Positions 23,440 through 34,500 of a DNA stretch of 64,000 nt are shown here, piece after piece. Position numbers and translations under genes: made by a program. This DNA is from Amborella trichopoda (lineage: Eukaryota > Streptophyta > Magnoliopsida > Amborellales > Amborellaceae). The notes under the pieces were generated by a model that worked only from the letters and a program-made list of their open reading frames with translations, made no database searches and was not told where the DNA came from. Location: assembly GCF_000471905.2 (NCBI RefSeq), contig NW_006498572.1, positions 828,238 through 892,237 on the forward strand, given 5' to 3'. The number at the start of each line of letters is the position of its first letter. The first letter of the stretch is position 1.

Positions 23440-23897
23440 CATGATAGATTAAAGGAGGAAGAGAGAGAAATATATAAAGATGAAAATAGGAGAGAGAAAT
23501 AAAGATAGAGAGGAGGAGAGAGGAGAGAGAAAGAGATGAAAAGAGGAAAGAGAAAGATAGAGATGATAAAGAGGAGAGAGAAGAGGAGGAGAGAGAAAAG
23601 NNNNNNNNNNNNNNNNNNNNNNNNNNNNNNNNNNNNNNNNNNNNNNNNNNNNNNNNNNNNNNNNNNNNNNNNNNNNNNNNNNNNNNNNNNNNNNNNNNNN
23701 NNNNNNNNNNNNNNNNNNNNNNNNNNNNNNNNNNNNNNNNNNNNNNNNNNNNNNNNNNNNNNNNNNNNNNNNNNNNNNNNNNNAGAGAGAGAGAGAAGAG
23801 AGAGAAGAAGAAGAGAAGAGAGAGAGAGAGTAAAGAGAGAGAGAAGAGAGAGAGAGAAAGAGAGGAGAGAGAATACTCATCAGAGTACTACCTTTCT

Positions 23898-23938
<41 letters not shown>
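23440..23938. repeat. Purine tract and (CT)n of Gyp-2 3' LTR
   Basis: GA-only sequence on both sides of the gap, then a switch at about 23890 to CTCTCT on the same strand. A GA block facing a CT block is an imperfect mirror/inverted arrangement. Reading frames of Ser/Leu or Arg/Glu runs are artefacts. Confidence 0.85.
23601..23783. other. Assembly gap (183 N)
   Basis: Run of N within the purine tract of the Gyp-2 3' LTR. Confidence 0.99.
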
Positions 23939-23939
<1 letters not shown>

Positions 23940-23975
23940 AAGACACACACACGAACTCAAACAAGATTTCAAGTC

Positions 23976-24041
23976 TTTATTAAATGTTGAAGAATTGTGT
24001 CCATCCTTTTTTTTTACAATTTGGCTTTGCATGTTTATATA
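23976..24041 (-). promoter_or_regulatory. TATA box and AATAAA signal of Gyp-2 3' LTR
   Basis: Minus-strand CTATATAAAC at about 24033-24042 and AATAAA at 23976-23981, spaced as in the Gyp-1 LTRs. Confidence 0.55.
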
Positions 24042-25355
24042 GAATTGGGCCCAAACATGGGTGGATGCCCAAAAACAACCTAAAATTGAAGATAATTACA
24101 ATTTAATTGAATTAAAAGAAATTCTAAAAATGGGTGCAAAAGGATTGTTTTTCCCCTGCCTAACAATGTGTGGAATTTCAGAATAGTCCCTGCTGCTGCC
24201 CGAGAACTTGCGTGATCTTTCATGACCGATCCGGGATTGCTCTTATTCCAGTTTAATCGAAAGATGATTATTTTCTTGTAGGGCTCGATATGGCGATTGA
24301 TTTGATATCAACTTCGAGCCATGGACTATGTTTTTAAGCCATGATCATGAGACTTGAATTTTGGATGAATCTTGAAAACTTCGGATCGATAGTGCGTTCG
24401 TTCCTTGATGTTTTTCTTTTGTTTCTTTGCTGAATCTTACTGAGCATGCCGTCACAATCATGTTTCAACAAACGCATCTCGATTTCACATCCGGATGAAG
24501 ATTTCGTTGTCTTGATTTTTTTGTCGGGATCTTGAAATCCGATGGCTGGAATTTATAGTAGCTTCGATGCCTCTGTGTGCAAAATCCAACCATTCATCGT
24601 ACGCGAGGTTCAGACCAGAGGTAGCCTTAGACCTTACGCACATAATGAAATTGGTTTCGCATTGATAGGGTACACGAGCGTCGTGATTTGGCCGCTCGAA
24701 TGAGGTGTTCTGCTACTGATTTTTCTACAATTTTATTCACGAATCAGCAAATTTCTCTCTAGTTTTTCTCCATGCTCAGGCATCATCACGAAGCATACCA
24801 TCTATCGAAACGCTTGTCTCGATTTGACGAACATTGCTCACCAAATTTAAGCGCTATCCGATTTGGAACGAATGAGATATAGGCCCCAAAATTCACTACC
24901 TGTGACTGTAAAAACAACCACTTTTAATAGTGTTTTGGTGCAGAGTGGCCAGGAATAGTGTGTGACCTACACCTTTTTGGTATTTTACTCATAACTTTGT
25001 CCTGTAGTGCCCGATTAAGCCGAAACTTGACCCATACGGGTTTTTGACTGTGACGGATCTAATAGCGGTATTCACAGTTGTTTGACACACCAAAAATGAA
25101 GTTCTAGTTACCGGGTCCATTTCAAGGTGTTAAAGGCAGATTTTTCCGAAATTATTTTTGTATATTCACTGCCTTAGAAATATCTGATTAAGATGAAACT
25201 TGGCAGGTGGCCTTTTGAAGTGCTTATGAAGATATTGACCAGTTCTGAGGTCATTTTGAGACTGTCAAAATATCCACTATATGTTGAGGCTTTATTGATC
25301 TGCTTCCTCTTTATTCTGCATCGAGGACCAAGGTGCTAAAAAATTTGTTCAAACA

Positions 25356-25370
25356 GCTTGCCCCACCGAA
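25356..25370 (-). other. Gyp-2 polypurine tract
   Basis: TTCGGTGGGGCAAGC on the minus strand directly before the LTR start TGTTTGAAC; close match to the Gyp-1 PPT. Confidence 0.8.
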
Positions 25371-25857
25371 TTTTGTGCTTCGAGAGAAATGAGAAATATA
25401 ATATTAAAAAACTTTTCTTCGGCTTTATTACTTTTTTCTTCCTAGCCACAACACCATGTGAACGCCGAGGAGATTCACGCAATGCTGCAATTAGGATGCT
25501 CAGACGTTTGGATGTAATGTACAGGTCCATCCGTGGAGCCTTTAGGGGGAGAAGAGATTCTTTTGAGGGATCTTGTCGAAGTCCTCACCCTCGTGTAGAC
25601 TATTTGTGATTTTGAAGCTGAGGATTTTATACGGACCTCGTTAGTCAGAATCAGGTCCGTTTGACAATTTAGTGCCATGGTGAAGGGTATTGTTCCCATT
25701 TGGTCTGGGTTTTTTTGTCTTGGATAGACAATTAAAGAGCCTTTTGTAGTTATCTTCTGCATTGTGCACCAGTTATTCCTTGGCGGGCAGGGTACCTTAT
25801 TTTATCGAGGTGACAAGCTTTGGGTATAACCCCTACCCACTGTTAGCAATCTCATGT
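25371..25857 (-). mobile_element. Gyp-2 3' region, left of Tat-1
   Basis: Homologous to the Gyp-1 3' region around 17990-18480. It stops at the Tat-1 LTR and resumes at 39256. No coding sequence seen. Its last five bases, CATGT, are the left Tat-1 target duplication. Confidence 0.75.
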
Positions 25858-27073
25858 TGTTCACGATGAAAATCTGACAGATCTCCGATGAAGATCTCTC
25901 GAATTTTAACACCTTAAACTAATTATAAAGATGTAAATAAAATGGTAGAGAAAGTGGGACAGATTGAATTCAGATATGAAGCTAGATTTGCCCGGAAACG
26001 AGCAGATCTACTCTCAGATCTGTGGTAGAGCCAGCATGATCCAAAGCATTAAAATACGATTTTTAAGATAAGTGAACAGATAAAAAATAAATAAAATAAG
26101 AAAAAACAGTAAAAAGAAGAAGAAAGAAAGAGGAATAAATAATACCAAATTGGGCCGAATGGCCCAGGATTCTCGAGCCTTCGAGGGCTTGCCCATATCA
26201 GAACCGGTCCTCTTTGCCTCTCTAATTCGAATGTTGACCAACAGATATTTGGTGTAAAGGGTTAGATCTAGGGTTATTGTGCCCTAATTCTAGTTTTGAT
26301 CTAGGGTTTTTGTGCCCAAGGTCTAGGTTTTTGTAATAGTGGGGGTTAGGACTTCAAGAGGCTAAAATTTCTATCTTCTCTAGGATTTTCAATCTAGAGA
26401 TTTTTCAAAAGCTGTCGGTCTTTTTGGGGTCTAGAGGAGAATTTCTTTAATTTTCTAAGGTTTTTGTGGTCTCTAGAGGTTGAATATGAATTCTGAGATT
26501 TTCTCTAATTTTTTGGGATTTTTGAGGATTTTTCTTAAATTTTTAGGAATTTTTTAAGGGTTTTTCCTATTTTTGGTATTTTTGGGTAATTTTCCTAATT
26601 TCAAGAATTTCTATTTTTTTATCTCTTTTTCTCTCTCCTTTTGGGTTAGGGAGAGGGGGTATTTATAAGATTCAATTTGTCATTTTTCCTAAATTTTTTT
26701 GGAGTTTTTTCAAAGTTTTTTGGATTTATCTTGAAGTTTTAGCCTTATCTAATTAGAGAAAACATGTTTACTGTATTATCAGATGCATTGACTGCATCAT
26801 CAGCCCGCGTATAGGCTTGTCGGGCTTGTTACAGCCCGGCCCGTGGCCCGACAGTTGGGTCTCACAGGGACTAAATTATCATTTGTTATATCGTTTTGTT
26901 TGTTGGTCTGATTCAAGTGATTCTTGGATCGTTGGAAAGCTCTTGGGCTCTACTTCAAAATGGGATAGGATTTAGGTAGTTTTGAGGCTATTAAGTTGGG
27001 TCTATTAGGATAATGTGGTCATAATGGTTAAGAAAACTATAGAATTTGTCAGATTTAAAATGGGGTGTCTACA
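25858..27073 (-). mobile_element. Tat-1 3' LTR
   Basis: 1216 bp, plus-sense ends TGTTCACGATG...GGGGTGTCTACA, matching 38050-39255 along its length. Includes a TTTTT/GGATTTTT-rich stretch and the shared GGCTTGTCGGGC / ACAGCCCGGCCCG block. Confidence 0.9.
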
Positions 27074-27088
27074 GTTGCCCCTCTTTGG
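27074..27088 (-). other. Tat-1 polypurine tract
   Basis: CCAAAGAGGGGCAAC on the minus strand, ending exactly at the LTR start TGTAGAC. Confidence 0.85.
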
Positions 27089-29606
27089 CACTCCCTGTCC
27101 TTCGACGGACAGGTGAGTGACAAAGAAGTAGACATTTTGGCAATCCCTATCGTTCGAGGGGCAGATGAACGTTTAAGATAAAGCATAAATTTTAAATTTC
27201 TTCTTGAAGTCACGTAGTTCGGGGGCACACCAACTATCCCTCCAAGTCATTGTGCTCACCGAGCTCACCCACCTTGGGAATTTTTCCTCCTAGGGTTTTC
27301 GATGTGAGATGTCGGTGAGTTACACAAGTTTTAAAATTGAGTTGGATTTTCTATCCATGCCACTTAACTTCAAGGGTTTTTGTAGTCCAAATTTTTAACC
27401 CTGGTATTTTCTTTAATCGCCATAGGTTCCTAAAGCTGTCTATAGGAAAAGGCTTTCTATAGGAAGAGACTTGTCTGGCCGAATCCAAAGTGAGAGAACG
27501 TGGCAATCGCGGTAATCATTTTATACAGGTGTCTCAGCTCCTTCATTTTTTTAAGACTTTTTTAGAATTTTTGAAAGTAGGGGGAGATTTGAAATAGAAC
27601 CCGAAGCAAGGACATGTTACGATTTTACCACAGAAATTAAAATTTTGGAAAACACAAGACATATAGTGAAAATTTTGAAAAGAGAAAGATATTTCAAAAA
27701 ACAAGGTTGGTTAGCAGTTTTAACTATTGCAACCAAAGAGCCCTCTAAGAAGTTTAACGTCATGCAATGATGGACCATACACTCGACTCTTTTACGTCAA
27801 TATGGGGATAAAAGGAATCCATCGAACAGGGTGGTTGTGCCCTGGATACACCTGACCTTTTTACGTCATATGGGGCTAGACGGGACCTGCCTTGGCTCTC
27901 TTACGTCACACGAGTTTGACGTTTTTCATCGGACAGGGTGTTTGTGCCCTCGATACACCTGACCTTTCATGTCATACAGAGATAGACCGTACCTGCCTCG
28001 ACTCTTTTACGTCGCATGAGTTTGATGTTTTTCCATCGAACATGGTGTTTGTGCCCTGGATACACCTGACCTTTCACGTCATACGGGGATAGACGGTACC
28101 TACCTGGGCTCTTTTACGTCGCACGAGTTTGATATTTTTCCATTGAAACAAGGTGGTTGTGACTTGGATACACCTAACTTTTCACGTCATACAGGAATAG
28201 ACGATACCTGTCTCGACTCTTTTACGTCGCACGAGTTTGACATCTTTCCATTCAATAGGGTGGTTGTGCCCTGAATACACCCGACTTTTCACATCATACG
28301 GGGATAGATGGCACCTTCCTCGGCTCTTTTACGTCGCACGAGTTTGACATCTTTCCATTGAAACAGGGTGGTTGTGCCCTAAATATGCCCGACCTTTCAT
28401 GTCATATGGGGGTAGACGATATCTGCCTCGACTCTTTTATGTCACACGAGTTTGACGTCTTTCATATCTCGGCTCTTTAACGTCGCATGCGTTTGACATT
28501 TTTCTTGTCTTGGCTCTTTAACGTCGCACGAGTTTGACGTTTTTCCTGTTTTAGCTCTTTAACGTCGCACGAGTTTGACATTTTTTTCTGTCTCGGCTCT
28601 TTTAATGTCCCACGAGTTTGACGATTTTTTTCCTGTCTTGGCTCTTTAACGTCACACGAGTTTGATGTTTATTCTGTCTCTGCTCTTTTATGTAGTATGA
28701 GTTTGACATTTATCCTGTCTCGGCTCTTTTACGTCGCACGAGTTTGACGTTTTTTTGAATTGGACTTTGGGACATCATACACAGGGATGAGCTTGCCTTA
28801 TTTTCCTCAGGGGATCCAGTTGAGAGAAAAACACTCACAGACTAGCCAATATCGTTATTGACAAGATTCACTCATCTTTGATATGTGGTAGTTGGTAGTT
28901 ATACTCATACAACCATGGAGTGCCTGGCTAGTTTCAAACCTTCATAACATGTGTAGGAATTTGGCGTTGAGAACGAGGTCAGATCGACTAACAGTTTAAC
29001 CTCTTGTAGTGATGGAGGAAGTCCTTTCTAAAAGGGTTTTGGAAATGGATGGTTTTAACAATCAGATTGAAAAAGCGCTTTTAAAAGGGACATGCCTTAC
29101 AATTTTGCCACGTGTGGCCCCTTTGGTGGTCGTTTTCTTTATTTTATTTTACCCATAGATTATGTAAGGATTTCCTTGTGGGATCGTGAGAAATCAAAAG
29201 TCTCGAAGTTATCTTTTTACCTTTGAAGCTTTCATTCTGTCCTTTGCAGGTCCATGAAGAATTCTCCCGATTCTTGCTGAGCTTCCATCTTGGAGAGGTC
29301 TCGACGTTCTTCCAGGATTCGTCGAAGCCATTTCGGTTTTCCATTCATATCACGCTCCACATCTTTCTGAGTTGGTTATATTAGAAACCTGCAGGGTTTA
29401 GGATGAGTCTTTGTCCTCAGGTTCTGCTTGTGCCGTATTGTTGGAACTTGCAAGTACTTGTTTATACTTGAGTGTTTTTTAATCATAATCTCCTTCTTGG
29501 AGATTTTTTTTTTAACCCGTGATGCCCTTTCCGGTTTCCACCACATCCATTTTTTTTTTTATGCCTTTTTAGGTTTTCACCACTCTTTTGAGCCTGTTAT
29601 AGGTTT
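27089..29606 (-). mobile_element. Tat-1 3' untranslated region
   Basis: 2.5 kb between integrase stop and PPT. It contains the tandem array at 27800-28757; the rest (27089-27780, 28760-29606) holds no gene that I can recognise. Confidence 0.7.
27800..28757 (-). repeat. Two-scale tandem array in Tat-1 3' UTR (about 107 bp x 6, then 42 bp x 7)
   Basis: Long units (27800-28447) contain CGTCGCACGAGTTTGAC, CCATYGAACAGGGTGGTTGT, GATACACCTGACCTTTCA and ATACGGGGATAGACG. From 28448 the units shrink to about 42 bases: CGTCGCACGAGTTTGAC, TTTTTCCTGTCTCGGCTC, TTT. The short unit is the long one without its 65-base middle. Tandem repeats in the 3' UTR of Tat elements are well documented and can seed satellites. 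Confidence 0.9.
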
Positions 29607-30667
29607 TCACATCGCATTGATGGGGTCGTTGAGCTCGCACCCCTCTTGATTCTTGATCTTGTAAGAATTGCTTGCGTGCACTTGGGTGACCACGAATGGC
29701 CCCTCCCAATTAGGTTTGAACTTGCCTAAAGGGTGTGGGTTTGCAGGAGTGTGGAAGATTTTCTTGAGTATCATGTCCCCTTCCCTAAATTGTCGAGGAA
29801 CAACTTTACTTTGGTATGCCCTCTCGATTCTACACTGGTAAGCAACGATATTTTGTGTTGGTCATAGTCGTTTGTCATCCAAATTAATGAGGGCAGCGAC
29901 TCGTGCTTCGATCTTTTGTTCCTCATCTGAATCTTTATGAATAAGCACTCAGAGAGATGGTATCTCAACTTCAATGGGTAACACTGCTTCCATACCATAG
30001 ACCAATGAGTATGGGGTCATGTCAGTAGGAGTCTTCTCAGTTGTCCGGTAGCCCCATAGCGTGTCATTTAGCTTTTCATGTCAATCTTTTCCACCTTCTA
30101 TTATTCTTTCTATAATTTTGAGAATTCCTTTATTTGTAGCCTCTGCTTATCCATTTCTCTGAGGGTAGTTAGGTGTGGAGAATTTCTGCGTTATCCCAAA
30201 ATTTTTACACCTTAGAGGCCTTTTCATTTTTGAGATTGGATCCATTATTAGTAATGCTTGACTCAGGAACACCGAACCTGAATACAATATTGTTCTTTAT
30301 GAAATGGGCAACATGTTGTCCCTCAATTTTGACAAATGATGTGGCCTCTACCCATTTGGTGAAGTACATTGTAACCATTAATATAAAAAGGTGGTCGTTT
30401 GAGGCTTTCGGTGAGATCAATCCAATGATATCAAGACCCCACATGGCAAAGGGCCATACAGGCGGTATTGAGTTGAGTGGTACGAACGGTGCGTGGATGA
30501 GTTCTCCATAAAGTTGACATTTGGGACACCTCTTTATGAACTTCCAACAATCTTTGGCCATGGTGGTCTAATAATAGCCTTGGTGCCTGATTTTCTAAGC
30601 TAAGGTGGCTGCACCAAAATGACTTCCTTCATTGTGTAACTCTGTCAGTACTTGGTTGATTTTTGGC
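29607..30667 (-). pseudogene. Tat-1 integrase (inactive)
   Basis: Integrase joins element cDNA to host DNA. On the minus strand: zinc-binding N-terminus with a weak LHNEGSHF His pair (about 30630) and CPKCQ (about 30510), then the core with WGLDIIGLISPKASNDH (first catalytic Asp, about 30430), FTKWVEA, and GVPESSITNNGS, where the second catalytic Asp codon is AAT (Asn) at 30247-30249. Further on LWGYRTTEKTPT and YSLVYGMEAVLPIE (about 30050-29980) are typical of plant gypsy integrases. The frame ends at TGA 29607-29609 after DPINAM, the usual end of Tat pol. Several in-frame stops occur near 30660, 30590, 30570 and 29870. Confidence 0.88.
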
Positions 30668-31564
30668 TAATCAAGACACCGTAGAATGATGTCATCGAAG
30701 GAATTTTTGAACATGAGATCTCCTCTTATTAAGAGTCCCATAAAAAACCTTTGAAGGACTTCTTTATCCTTTTTGGTGGCTCCTTCAGGGTATAACCCAT
30801 CTTTCAGTAAGGACAGAACATCGTGGAACCATGGTTTTGCTTTAACTAGCTCATCTGAAGCCACGAGAGACACCTCCCCATCGTTCTCATTTTCTTGCTC
30901 TATTTCTTCTTTGATCCTAGGTGGGGAAGGATCATGTTTGTTCCTGATATACAATGGCAACGTAGTGATTTTTGGAGGAATATCAACCATTGCAGCAAGG
31001 GTCACAAGGGCGTCGACGAACCGATTATTTTCCTTAGTTACATGCTGAAAGGTGATTTTCTTGAAATGTGGGATCATATTTTCCACCTTTTCTTGATAGG
31101 GCTTGAGCTTTTCTTCTTTCACCTTCCAAATCTCTTGGATTTGGTTTATTGACGAGTAAGGAGTCACCAATCAATCGTATTTGTTGAATATTCATTCCCA
31201 TGGTGTTCTCGAGCCCGACTATCAAGGCTTCATATTCAGCAACGTTATTAGTACATGAGAAATTCAATCTAATGGTTGTTGGCATTAAAATCTTCTCGGG
31301 TGAGCATAATATGACTCCTATACCTGACCCGTATTTATTCCTTGCACCATCGAAGTATAGCTCCCAAATTGATTCCTCGATTGTGAAGAGGTTCTCATCA
31401 AGGAGATCCGTGTTGACGGGAGTGTTATCTGGCAGTGCATGTTCTGCTAAGTGGTCAACAATGGCTTGTCCTTTGTTCAATTTTTGAGTAACGTATTCGA
31501 TCTCGAACTCGCTCAATAACATTCTCCACTTCGCCAAACGTCCGTTCAAGACTAGTCTCTCCAA
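30668..31564 (-). pseudogene. Tat-1 archaeal-type RNase H and linker
   Basis: Second RNase H domain (aRH), characteristic of Tat elements. The core is WELYFDGARNKYGSGIG (catalytic Asp in YFDGA, about 31355), NNVAEYEALIVGLE (catalytic Glu, about 31235) and IRLIGDSLLV (catalytic Asp, about 31180). It continues through a frame change near 31150 into KITFQHVTKENNRFVDAL (about 31060) and an acidic linker toward integrase. The three acidic motif residues are still present, so this is among the better preserved parts of the element. Confidence 0.85.
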
Positions 31565-31985
31565 TAGGTACTTGAGTGGGTCTGTTGTTTAGCTAAGCTT
31601 GATTAAATGAGATAAGACATAGTGTCTTAACTTCTGCATGGCCCACACAAGCGTCAAGTAATGCTTCTCCACATCCATGTATCTTGTCTCATAGTCCACC
31701 ATAGTCTTGCTGATGTAGTATATCCTTTATTCTTTTCCATAGCCATCGTATTGTCCTAACATTGCCCCCATAGTCTTGTCTCTCACTAACATGTATAGGA
31801 ATATGGGTTTATCTGGACTAGGAGGACGAAGGATGGGAGGTTTGGTGAGGTACTCCTTGATTTGATCAAACGATTCTTTGCACTCATTATCCCATATGAA
31901 TGGGTTATCTTTCTTGAGTAGTCTATTAAACGACACACTTGTCTACTAGTTGTAAGATGAAAGGCTTATGGTTTGTATGCAACCT
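31565..31985 (-). pseudogene. Tat-1 RNase H (first copy)
   Basis: Gypsy RNase H following RT: DNECKESFDQIKEYL and PPILRPPSPDKPIFLY (about 31890-31800), AMLGQYDG, then past a stop at about 31727 YISKTMVDYETRYMDVEKHY, LTLVWAMQKLRHYV and DPLKYLLERLVLNGRLAKW (about 31570-31530). At least three stops interrupt it. Confidence 0.82.
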
Positions 31986-33025
31986 TGTAGCCCACGAATT
32001 TCTCTGATGTTCCAGGGAGAGAGAATTTCAGTGATGGCTCGTATTCTGAACGAGTCCACCTCAATGCCCTTTTGGCTTTTAATATAAAGCCTAGTAATGA
32101 GTTGATGTTTCTAGAGCCTTTCGAAAATGGCTCTCAGGTTGGTGAGATGATCAAGCTTGATCTTCAACTTGGCCAGAATGTCGTCGACATATTCTTCCAT
32201 GATGGTGTGCATTAAGTCGTGGAAGATGCTAGTCATTGCGCGCTGATAAGTTGCCCCTGCATTTTTGAGGCCGAAGGGCATGACTTTGTAGTAGTAAGTT
32301 CCCCATTGCTTTATGAATGAAGTCTTGGTCTAGTCTTCTTTTGCCATGAAGATCTGGTTGTAACCTGAGAAGCCGTCCATGAATGACAACATCTCGTGCC
32401 TTGCAGTGTTGTCTACCAAGGCATCTATATTTGGTAATGAAAAATTTTCCTTTCAGCATGCCTTGTTGAGGTCTCTGTAGTCAACACACACTCAGATCCT
32501 CCCGTCTTTTTTGGGTACGACTACTATGTTGGCCAACCATTATAAGTAATCGAAAGGGGTAATGAACTTCACTTTGAGTAGCTTGTTGATTTCTTCTTTA
32601 ATTTTGAGCGCGAGGTGGGTCTTCTGACATCGGAGTTTCTGCCTTACAGGCCTGACCCCTTTATTGAATATTAGGTGTTGTTCCACTAATGTGGGATCTA
32701 GCCTTGGCATATCATCGTATGACTAGGCGAAGACATCATGATATTCCTTGAGAAAAGAAATCATATTTTCCAGCTCCTCAGGAGATAGGGAGGTTCCAAT
32801 CTTGGTTAACCTTGGGTCTTTCTCAGTTCTTAGGTTTATGTTGATCGTCTCTTCAATAATAGCCATTGGGTCACCATCAAGCCTCTTCTTGAATTGCTCA
32901 ACATGGGAAGTGAGTTCCTGAGGTTGAGGAATTTCTTCAGACTCTTGGCTCTCTTGATCTTTGTCTTGGTCATTCAATTCGTCATCTTGGGTATTATGCA
33001 CTGTTATATCTTGAGTGTTCGTCAT
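31986..33025 (-). pseudogene. Tat-1 reverse transcriptase (inactive)
   Basis: Copies element RNA into DNA. Visible in order on the minus strand: EYHDVFA (about 32725), the ANIVVVPKKDGRI segment, VCVDYRDLNKAC (about 32480), FSLPNIDALVDN, MLSFMDGFSGYNQIFM (first catalytic Asp), KVMPFGLKNAGATYQR (about 32270) and the active-site motif YVDD at 32180-32191. An in-frame TAG lies at 32330-32332, just after MAKED, and other stops occur near 32710, 32540, 32505, 32465 and 32110, so it cannot be made as one protein. All catalytic residues are intact. Confidence 0.9.
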
Positions 33026-34500
33026 TTTTGAAAATTCTTTTTCGTTATTATCAGTTTTATCATGTTTTGATTTTTCAACGGTTTTTGAAATAACACAAGA
33101 GGTGTCCCTGATGGGACTCCCAAGAGAAATATTGGGGACTTGACGTGCAGGGTGGTTAGATGGCCACCCTGTGCCTATCCATTTTTTGGCACGGGGACTT
33201 GAAGGTGCCGCTGGTATGCTTCCAATGATTCTCTAGATAGGAGAGTGATTGACCAATTTAGTACTTGGGTTTGAATCGGTGGATGAGCATGCTTGGCTGC
33301 GTTAGAGCCGATTGTGCATACCTTCAAATCCAGGTCAGGAAAAAGGTCTTCAATTCCCAGTTCTTGTGTGTGCTGAGATGTGGAAGAAGAGTTACTCTCT
33401 GTTGGGGATTCAAGGATCACCTTAGGCCGTTTTAAAGGACGGGCATCGAGATGATCGAGGCTTTGAATGCCTCCAGATACAGAGCCTGAATAGCATGAAG
33501 GCTTCATCTGGCTTTGCAATAAGGTGAGAGAACACCCGAGACCTCTTCGATCTCTGTTTTCAGTTTTGGCTTCAAATGATTCAGAAATTGCCCCCAAATC
33601 TCCGTTTTCGATTTTGACTTCGAATGATTTAGAAATTACCTCTGTTACGCCTTACCCTTGACTAACCAAGCCTTGGCCTGGTTGGAAGCCTTGGGAGAAG
33701 AGCATGTGCTAAGCTTCAAGGGATCCAAAACCGTATCGATGTTGACATTGGATAATGTCATCCATCGATGCAGAAGTTTGCAAAATTTGAGGAACAAGGT
33801 CGTCGACCTCCAAGCGTAAGGTGGCACAATCGGCTTACTCGAAGGAAGCGAGCGGGATTTCTCCTAGCTTGACTCATATAGCTAGCTTCCCGTTATGTAT
33901 ACTAGGATTGAGAAAAGTAGGGGGTTCAACAGATACCTTTGCAACACTATTTTTTGTTGAAAATTTGAGGCATTGATGGAGTGTAGAGGCGACCACGAGG
34001 TTTTCATGCTGCCACGGTCTTCCTAATAGCATGTTGAAAGAAGATATTATATCCAAGACATAAAACTTTATCACTTGAATGGTAAGGCCAATCTTGAGTG
34101 TGAGAGGCAGTATGCCTTTAGCTTGTCTTTGTTCCGTTGTATGCAGCGATAGTTAGTTGACACGGCTCGAAGTCATCTGGCCTTTTGCCTATCTGCTTTA
34201 CTGTTTGCATATGGCATATGTTTAAGGATGCCCCATTATCAACTAGCACTCTTCGTATCTCATATCCTTGTATGAAAACGGTGATGTGTAGAGGTTGGAT
34301 GTGAAATCGGTTGAAGTTAGCTGGGATGTCATCGTATGTGAACATGATTGGTGCTGGTGTCATCAGCTGGTTGATCATTTTTCACAACTCATCCAGCTGT
34401 GTGCTGCTCGGGATGTGTGTCTTGGGAGGGACCTTCTTGATTTCGGCTCTATGTGCTTGTGAATTGGTGAGTAGCTCCAAGATGGAGATTTGAGCCTGGA
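33026..34500 (-). pseudogene. Tat-1 protease region
   Basis: Aspartic protease of the element, cleaving the polyprotein. VLVDNGASLNIC carries the catalytic Asp codon at 34238-34240; VDNGAS is the Tat-type version of D-T/S-G. MLLGRPWQHENLV with STLHQCLKF (34030-33950) is the conserved stretch after the protease. The acidic linker toward RT (33600-32740) is poorly conserved and includes LSPEELENMISFLKEY. Confidence 0.8.

Larger units (their letters stand above)
22170..25355 (-). mobile_element. Gyp-2 3' LTR
   Basis: Plus-sense ends TGGTTAGGTGG...TTTGTTCAAACA. It pairs with 52003-54923: the same CTAGGCTTGCGCCGGCTG minisatellite, the same GTAATTGACCTGTCGTGGTAGT block and the same GA tract. Contains a 183-base gap. 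It is preceded in minus sense by the PPT. Confidence 0.85.

Noticed and set aside
27800-28757. Regular repeat spacing suggestive of a CRISPR array.
   Set aside because: Repeats are adjacent with no unique spacers, in a plant retroelement UTR.
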